A DNA stretch of 64,000 nt. Source: Budorcas taxicolor (Eukaryota; Chordata; Mammalia; Artiodactyla; Bovidae). Within the stretch, counting starts at the first letter, position 1; the number at the start of each line of letters is the position of its first letter. Positions 58,640 to 64,000 of the stretch are shown piece by piece. The stretch is from positions 71,659,067 to 71,723,066 of the forward strand of contig NC_068912.1 in assembly GCF_023091745.1 (NCBI RefSeq). Direction: 5' to 3'. A program made the position numbers and the translations under genes. The notes beneath the pieces were generated by a model. The model searched no databases, was not told where the DNA came from, and saw only the letters and a program-made list of their open reading frames with translations.

Positions 58640-59190
58640 TTAACTATTATGAATGGATTATTTAGTTCTTATGTTAAGAAATTTGGACTTTATCCTACAG
58701 GTAATGGGTAATCACTGGAAGTATAAGTACAGTCAAAAGATGACCAGATTTGTCTTTTTTTTGTTTTTTTATTTCTGCACTGTGAGGCTTGTAGGAACTT
58801 GGTTCCCCAAATAAGGATTGAACCCAGGCCCATGGCAGTGAAAGCACCAAGTCCTAGCTACTGGACCTCTAGGCAACTCCCAGACTTTCATTTAAAGATC
58901 ACTATGTAATATCAATAACAGATGATTAGAAAGCAACAATGACCTAAAGAGACCAGGAAGATTGCTGTCACTAATAATGAAGATAGAGCTAACAGGTGTT
59001 TAGTTATGCATTCAAGGAACCAGAAAGAGGCGTCGTAGGTGGTATCGTAGGTCATCAAGGCAAATGCAGACCATTATAAGGACTCTAGTCTTGATTGTGA
59101 CAATGTGATTGATGATTTTGTCTAGAGAAGTGTCATGGTTTGACATATTCTTAAAAAGAATTACTTTTGATGATATGTGGATAAAATACA
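58640..59190 (-). mobile_element. L2 LINE remnant interrupted by CHR-2
   Basis: AGAAATTTGGACTTTATCCTAC (58677-58698) and GATGACCAGATTTG (58739-58752) match reversed L2 C-terminal coding sequence; it resumes after the SINE with AAAGATCACTATG (58895-58907) and later GAGAAGTGTCATGGTTTGAC. Order is consistent with one minus-strand L2. Confidence 0.65.
58755..58882 (-). mobile_element. CHR-2-type cetartiodactyl SINE inside L2
   Basis: T-rich left end, then AACTTGGTTCCCCAAATAAGG (58797-58817), TGAACCCAGGCCCATGGCAGTG. Same family as 56569-56692, same orientation. Confidence 0.82.
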
Positions 59191-59564
59191 GTAGGGTCTT
59201 GTTTTGCAAACTGACCTCATATAAAGGATAGGAAAAGACTGAAGAAAAAGGGGGACCACTCCATATTGGTAGATGACTGGATTAATAAGCAAGAAAATAT
59301 ATGAGGTGTGTCATCTGTTCACAAGATGAACAGATTTCTGCACTACCCACCAAGTCTTAAAAGTTTATATAGATGTTTCAACCAGATTCAGTCCTGTACA
59401 CTATTCAGAAAGTCTCAGCATCACATTTCCATCTTATGTCATTATCCTTATGGCAGCTTCTAGGAATAAGGAAGGAACATAGAATACACACTCTAAATTT
59501 AAGGGAGTGATTCCAGTTGCTTGGATTCTACTCTTGGATCAATGGAATGTCACATTGTCTCAAT
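59191..59564. other. Single-copy-looking DNA
   Basis: Nothing recognised. Confidence 0.4.
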
Positions 59565-60505
59565 GATCTCCTGTAGGGAAAAAGATATGACACTGGAAGA
59601 TATGCCCCACAGGTCAGTAGGAGTCCAATATACTACTGGAGAAGAGCAGATAAATAGCTCCAGAAAGAATGAAGAGGGTGGGCCAAAATGGAAATGATAC
59701 TCAGTTCTGGATGGTCCTAGTGGTGAAAGTAAAGCCCAATGTCGTAAAGAACAACACTGTATAGGAATTTGGAATGTGAGGTCCATGAATAAGGGTAAAT
59801 TAGATGTGGTCAAGCAGGAGATGCAAGAGTGAATGTCAACGTCTTTGGAATCAGTGAACTAAAATGGATAGAAATGGTATATTTAATTCAGATGACCATT
59901 ATATCTACTACTGTGGGCAAGAATCCCTTAGAAGAAATGGAGTAGCCATCATAGTCGACAAAAGAGTGAAATGCAGTACTTGGATGCAATCTCAAAAATG
60001 ACAGAATGATCTTTGTTTCCAAGGCGAACCATTCAACATTACAGTAATCCAACTTTATGCTCCAGCCACTAATGTCAAAGTAGCTGAAGTTGAACAGTTC
60101 TATGAAGACCTACAGGACCTTATAGAACTAACACAAAACATGATAGGGGACTGGAATGAAAAAGTAGGAGGTCAAGAAATACCTGGAGTAACAGTTAAGT
60201 TTGGCTTTGAAGTGCAAAATGAAGCAGGACAAAGGCTAACAGAGTTTTGTCAAGAGACACACTGGTCATAGCAAACACCCTTTTCCAACAACACAAGAGA
60301 TAGCTTTACACATGGACATCACTGATGGTCAATACCGAGATCAGATTGATTATATTTGCAGTAGAAGATGGAAAATCTTTATAGAGTCAGCAAAAGCAAG
60401 ACCAGGAGCTGACTGTGGCTCAGACCATGAACTCCTTATTGCAAAGTTCAGGCTTAAATTAAAGAATATAGGGGAAATCACTAGAACCCATTCAGATATA
60501 GAAAG
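59565..60505 (+). mobile_element. BovB 5' part: 5' UTR and endonuclease
   Basis: A segment rarely retained, since most copies are 5'-truncated. After a UTR-like stretch (59565-59750) comes the start of the protein (IGIWNVRSMNKGKLDVVKQE, about 59761-59820), then the apurinic-type endonuclease. The element is interrupted by a Bov-tA at 60506 and resumes at 60684. Confidence 0.94.
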
Positions 60506-60509
60506 TTAA
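59761..60509 (+). pseudogene. BovB endonuclease pseudogene
   Basis: The endonuclease nicks target DNA to prime BovB copying. Conserved pieces in order: YYCGQESLRRNGVAIIVDKR, FNITVIQLYAPATNVK, IGDWNEKVGGQE (catalytic region, family GDWNAKVG), DQIDYIC, and GADCGSDHELLIAKFRLKLK (60402-60461) with the SDH catalytic triad element intact. The last two lie in an open frame at 60312-60509. A stop after about 22 codons, an internal deletion before GDWN, and frame shifts around 60240-60300 kill it. Confidence 0.9.
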
Positions 60510-60683
60510 GTCGCTCAGTCGTGTCCTACTCTTTGTGACCCCATGGACACCAGGCTCCTCAGTCCATGGGATTTTCTAGGCAAGAGTACTGGAGTGGGTT
60601 GCCATTTCCTTCTCCGGGAACTTCCCGACCCAGGGATCGAACCCAGGTCTCCCACATTGTAGACAGACGCTTTACCATCTGAG
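60506..60683 (-). mobile_element. Bov-tA SINE inside BovB
   Basis: Body at left, head at right with B-box read as GGGATCGAACCC (60635-60646). Head end truncated near CATCTGAG. BovB sequence continues on both sides in register, so the SINE landed in a pre-existing BovB. Confidence 0.95.
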
Positions 60684-60990
60684 CAAACAAATCTCTTATT
60701 ATACAGTGGAAAAGACACAGGGATTAGACAAAAAGTATTAAATTAGACAGATTAAAGGGATTAGACAGAGTGCATGAAGAACTGGACAAGAGTTTCATAA
60801 CATTGTACAGGGGGTAATGACTAAAATCAACCCCAAGAAAAAGAAGTGCAAGAAAGCAAAGTGGTGGTCTGAGGAGACCTAACAAATAGCTAAGAAAAGA
60901 AGAGAAGGGATAGCAAAGGAGAAAGAGAAAGATCTACCCAATTGAATGCAGAGTTCCAAAGAATAAGAAGAAGACATAGGAAGGACTTCT
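60684..60990 (+). mobile_element. BovB, continuation after SINE
   Basis: AATCTCTTATTATACAGTGGAA (60690-60711) continues the BovB frame into the linker (AAAGCAAAGTGGTGGTCTGAGG, 60855-60876; GAATGCAGAGTTCCAAAGAATA, 60944-60965). Here it breaks off before the RT. The 3' half is missing. Confidence 0.9.
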
Positions 60991-61081
60991 TAAGTGAACT
61001 GAACAATAGCAACTGAACAATAACAATGAAAACAATAATTTTTTTGTCCTTAAACTAGAAGAGGAACTCCCACCCTGTGCA
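60991..61081. other. Short spacer
   Basis: Includes ACTGAACAATA repeats (60997-61024), perhaps a degraded tail. Confidence 0.35.
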
Positions 61082-61277
61082 TTCAGTTCAGATCAGTTCA
61101 GTCACTCAGTCATGTCCAGTTCTTTGTGACCCCATGGACTGCAGCACATCAGACTTCCCTGTCCATCAGCAACTCACGAAGCTTGCTCAAACTTGTGTCT
61201 ATCGAGTCGGTGATGCCATCCAACCATCTCATCCTCTGCTATCCCTTCTCCCTCTGCCGTCAATCTTTCCCAGCATG
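61082..61277 (-). mobile_element. BovB 3' end, minus arm of an inverted composite
   Basis: CAGTTCAG-type tail at the left, then about 190 bases of the reversed C-terminal region. It stops abruptly at CCCAGCAT (61270-61277), where plus-strand BovB 5' sequence starts without a spacer. Confidence 0.9.
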
Positions 61278-61556
61278 GTGGAGAGTTCTGACAAAACGTG
61301 GTCCACTGGAGAAGGGAATGGCAAACCACTTCAGTATTATCGCCTTGAGAATCCCATGAATATTATGAAAAGGCAAAAAGATACGACACTGAAATATGAA
61401 CTGTCCAGGTCATCCAGGTCGGTAGATGCCCAATATGCTACTGGAGAAGAGTGGAGAAATAACTCCAGAAAGAATGAAGAGACGGAGCCAAAGAGAAAAC
61501 AATGCCTAGTTGTGGATATTACTGGTGATGGAAGTAAAGTCTGATGCTATGAAGAG
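61278..61556 (+). mobile_element. BovB 5' UTR, plus arm of an inverted composite
   Basis: GGTGGAGAGTTCTGACAAAACG (61277-61298) and CAATATGCTACTGGAGAAGAG (61430-61450) match the 5' UTR also seen at about 59600-59660; the arm ends near GATGCTATGAAGAG, before the endonuclease. The 155-codon ORF 61077-61544 spans both arms and is not a gene. Confidence 0.88.
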
Positions 61557-61904
61557 TTTAAAACTGGCATTGCAAAATATAAAAATGACTGGTAAAATGT
61601 ATAGATATAGAATATTAATTTTTCTTTATTTAGAATGGCATCAAATAAACCACCATGATGGGGCGGGGGGGGGGGGGGGAGGAGAGGGCGGGTACTGCAG
61701 AAAAGAAGAAGAAGAAGAAGAAGAAAACAAAAAAAACACTTTATATTTAGCAACTTCAACAGTGTCTCATTTTTTTTCCATTTTTAAATTTTGCATAGAA
61801 CAGCACACATGTCTATCAACTCTTGAGTATATGTACCTCATGTCTGAGGGGTGCCTAAGGAAATAAAAAATGTTTTTAGATGTTGTAGATTAAATGTATG
61901 CAGG
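61557..61904. other. Spacer with low-complexity DNA
   Basis: Apart from the G-run and GAA repeat listed separately nothing is recognised. Confidence 0.4.
61660..61726 (+). repeat. Poly(G) run followed by (GAA)n
   Basis: GGGGC then a G run of about 15 (61665-61679), AGGAGAGGGCGGG, then GAA repeats at about 61704-61725. Four or more close G-tracts fit a G-quadruplex pattern on this strand. Confidence 0.85.
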
Positions 61905-62113
61905 GTTGATTGTCAAAGTATTTGGAAGAGAGCCCTCATGTATAGGATATTCCAGGGTGAGTGGTGTATAAGAAGAGATGCAGGCAGGCTAAAGAATGGA
62001 AGCCATGGGCAAAGAGCAACAACTTGGCTTTTACTAACCCTGAGCCCATAAATGTTCAATATGAGATCCACTACTGTAATTCAGATAAGAGATGGTGCTG
62101 ACAGATTAGAAAT
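61905..62113 (-). mobile_element. L2 LINE remnant, segment 1
   Basis: ATATTCCAGGGTGAGTGG (61947-61964) and CTACTGTAATTCAGATAAGAGA (62070-62091) match reversed L2. First block of an L2 that continues at 62311 and 63380. Confidence 0.6.
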
Positions 62114-62130
62114 GATGTGTGTGTGTGTGT
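62114..62130. repeat. (TG)n microsatellite
   Basis: Eight TG units at the edge of the following SINE. Confidence 0.85.
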
Positions 62131-62310
62131 GCTCAGTCATCTCCAAACTTTTGTAATTCCATGGACAGTAGCCTACCAGGCTCCTCTGTCCATTTACTTT
62201 CCCAGCAAGAATACTGGAGTGTGTTGTCATTTCCTACTCCAGGGGAATCTTCCTGACCCAGGAATCAAACTCACATCTCTTGTACCTCCTGCATTGGCAG
62301 GCAGATTCTT
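62131..62310 (-). mobile_element. Bov-tA SINE inside L2
   Basis: Body then head; the head end is lost after GCAGGCAGATTCTT. Diverged, older copy. Confidence 0.9.
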
Positions 62311-62457
62311 ATGATAAGAAAGACCTGGATGTATTTTTAAAATGAAACATCAGTGAATGTTGTAAGAGTTGCAAGTACCATGTCCAAGTAAAGCAGGTGT
62401 CAGGACTAGGAATTTTAGCCTGAAGATGGGAATGTAGAGGTATATGGCTATATGCAT
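62311..62457 (-). mobile_element. L2 LINE remnant, segment 2
   Basis: GACCTGGATGTATTTTTAAAATG (62322-62344) matches the L2 block upstream of segment 1, in register. Confidence 0.6.
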
Positions 62458-62663
62458 CCTAAATTGCTTCAGTCATGTCTGATTTTTTACAACCCTGTGG
62501 ACTGAAGCTCTTCAGGTTCCTCTGTCCATGAGATTCTACAGGCAAGAAAACTGGGATGAGATTCCATGCTCTCCTCCAAGGGATCTTCCCGAGTCAGGGA
62601 TCGAACTCTTGGGTCTCTTCATTGGCAGGTGGGTTCTTCATCACTACACCACTTGGGAAGCCC
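62458..62663 (-). mobile_element. Bov-tA SINE inside L2
   Basis: Complete but diverged; right end is the reversed GGGCTTCCC head at about 62654-62663. Confidence 0.92.
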
Positions 62664-63345
62664 AGAGGCTCTATCTATTTGTTTATAGACATTTAGGCTT
62701 TTTCTAATTTTTCATGATTATGAATAAAGCTGCTATAAATATTCACTTTCAAGATTCTATGTGAACAAAAGCTCTCATTTTTTATAGCTAAATAACCATG
62801 AAGGGAGTTCCTGGGTTATAATTATACTTTTAACTTTATAAATAAATTGGCAAATTTTCAAAATAATGATACCATTTCACATTTTCATCATTGTATTTTA
62901 AGGGTTCTAGTTGTTCAACATTCTTGTCATCATTTGTTAATGTCAATTAAAAAATAATTATCAGTATGCAGTGGTATCTCAAGGATTTTGTATGTTTTCC
63001 CTTAATGACTAATGAAATTGAGTATCTTTTTGTGCGCTTGTTACCCATCCATTCTCTTTGGTAAAATGTATACTTATATCTTTGGACTATTTTTTTTATC
63101 GTTTTGTTCATTTTCTAACATTGAGTTTTAGTTGAGAGTTCTTTATATATTTAGGATATGAGTTCATTGTTAAATGTGTGATTTTGAAACAACTTCCAAT
63201 TTGTGCCTTGTTTCTTTTTATTCTCCTAAAAGTGTCTATCATAGAACAAAAGCTTAAATTTTAATAAAGCCCATTTATCAATTTATTTATGAAGGAGTTT
63301 GTGTTTAATATTTATCAATAAAGTCAAAACAAAGAACATTGTTTG
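62664..63345 (-). mobile_element. Old L1 3' end
   Basis: Reversed ORF2 tail and 3' UTR: AATTGAGTATCTTTTTGTGCG (63016-63036) and GTTCTTTATATATTTAGGATATGAG (63139-63163, in part) follow the family. It lies between L2 segments, so it inserted into the L2. Confidence 0.7.
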
Positions 63346-63379
63346 AGGATAGTCTGTTTAAAGATTTGTGTAAAGCTGT

Positions 63380-63955
63380 AATACTGAGTGAAATTACTGA
63401 GGAAAATGATAACAATAAAGAGGACTATAGACCTGAGTATTGTGCCCTAGAGAACTTCAAATTTTACACAGGAGAAAGATGAGAGATATCCAGCAAAGTG
63501 ATAGGGGAGGATCACCCTGAGATAAGAACACAGAGAAAGGGAAGAAAGTCAATTAGTGGAATTGTTTCAGAGAAGAATGATCAGCTATCTAAACTCTCGT
63601 CAAAATTCCAGTGAGGTAAAGCCTAAGTGCTGATGATAGAATAATAATGAGGTGACCAGTGGTGACTTTCAACAAAAGTAGGTTTCTAGAATGATGGAAA
63701 CAAAAGTCTGGTGAAGTGTTAAGTCAAGAGGACACACAGGAGAAGACAAGTATACTCAATACATTTGAAGATTTCTTTTTCTCTTGTATAATTGAGCAAA
63801 ATGGGTAAGATAGAGATAATACGGGGTGAAATCAGGTTTTTTTAATTTTATATGAAATATATTTTATCATGCCCTTATGCTGATGATAATAGTGTAGTAG
63901 AGAAGGAGAATTTTGATGATGCAGAAAAGAGAAAGGAAATAGTGAGGAGTTTCTC
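63380..63955 (-). mobile_element. L2 LINE remnant, segment 3 (RT region)
   Basis: GTATTGTGCCCTAGAGAACTTC (63438-63459), TAAAGCCTAAGTGCTGATGATA (63617-63638) and GGTGACCAGTGGTGACTTTC (63652-63671) correspond, reversed, to the L2 reverse transcriptase around its LLDLSAAFDTVDH and GVPQGSVLGP motifs. Completes an L2 copy of at least 1.1 kb once insertions are removed. A small direct repeat GGAGTTTCTCA lies near its right edge. Confidence 0.65.
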
Positions 63956-64000
63956 AAGGAGTTTCTCAGGAAATTGAATCTGTTCACAAAGTGTTTGATC

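Noticed and set aside
61077..61544. 155-codon ORF spanning 61077-61544
   Set aside because: It crosses the junction of two BovB arms in opposite orientation; no coherent protein.
1..64000. CRISPR array, operon, prophage or defence system
   Set aside because: Spaced direct repeats here are SINEs, target duplications or microsatellites; there are no ribosome-binding sites, bacterial gene spacing or phage genes.

Overview
This window is vertebrate nuclear DNA from a ruminant, almost certainly a bovid (cattle, sheep, goat or a relative). The evidence is its interspersed repeats: many copies of the RTE retrotransposon BovB, the ruminant SINEs Bov-tA and BOVA2 (tRNA-Glu-like head, BovB-derived body), a ruminant-type L1 (L1-BT), and two cetartiodactyl CHR-2-type SINEs. 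The species cannot be fixed by eye. The sequence is AT-rich. I recognise no host protein-coding gene, functional RNA gene, CRISPR array, operon or prokaryotic feature. The region reads as intergenic or deep intronic DNA, and nearly every long open reading frame is a transposon remnant or its antisense shadow.

Layout. 0-11 kb: a BovB piece cut by the window edge, then a patchwork of decayed L1 fragments in both orientations, some interrupted by Bov-tA/BOVA2 SINEs. 11-17 kb: mostly single-copy sequence with a few SINEs and decayed MIRs; 14.9-17.3 kb is the most repeat-poor part. 17-20.5 kb: BOVA2, BovB, an old L1 3' UTR and two Bov-tA. 20.6-23.6 kb: the best-preserved element, a minus-strand L1-BT with much of its reverse transcriptase and a 5' inversion (twin priming). 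24-35 kb: single-copy DNA, MIRs and five BovB insertions, including an inverted pair. 35-38 kb: single-copy DNA and an L2 relic. 38-48 kb: a BovB-rich block with two copies covering most of the reverse transcriptase. 48-59 kb: mostly single-copy DNA with MaLR-type LTRs, hAT MITEs, MIR, CHR-2 and old L1 pieces. 59-64 kb: BovB 5' parts (endonuclease), an inverted BovB composite, and a long L2 relic split by two SINEs and an L1 piece.

The elements relate as parasites and hosts. BovB and L1 are autonomous non-LTR retrotransposons that copy themselves by target-primed reverse transcription. Bov-tA and BOVA2 share the BovB 3' end and are thought to use its enzyme. Every LINE coding region here has stops, frameshifts, truncations or altered catalytic residues, so no copy looks autonomous. 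I found no convincing undescribed system. The items most worth a second look are the twin-primed L1 with a possible 3' transduction, a 43-base SINE stub with perfect 13-base target duplications, the BovB inverted composite at 61.1-61.6 kb, and two or three unrecognised short ORFs in single-copy DNA. Family names and edges come from memory of consensus sequences; edges are usually good to about 5-20 bases for young elements and much worse for old ones.
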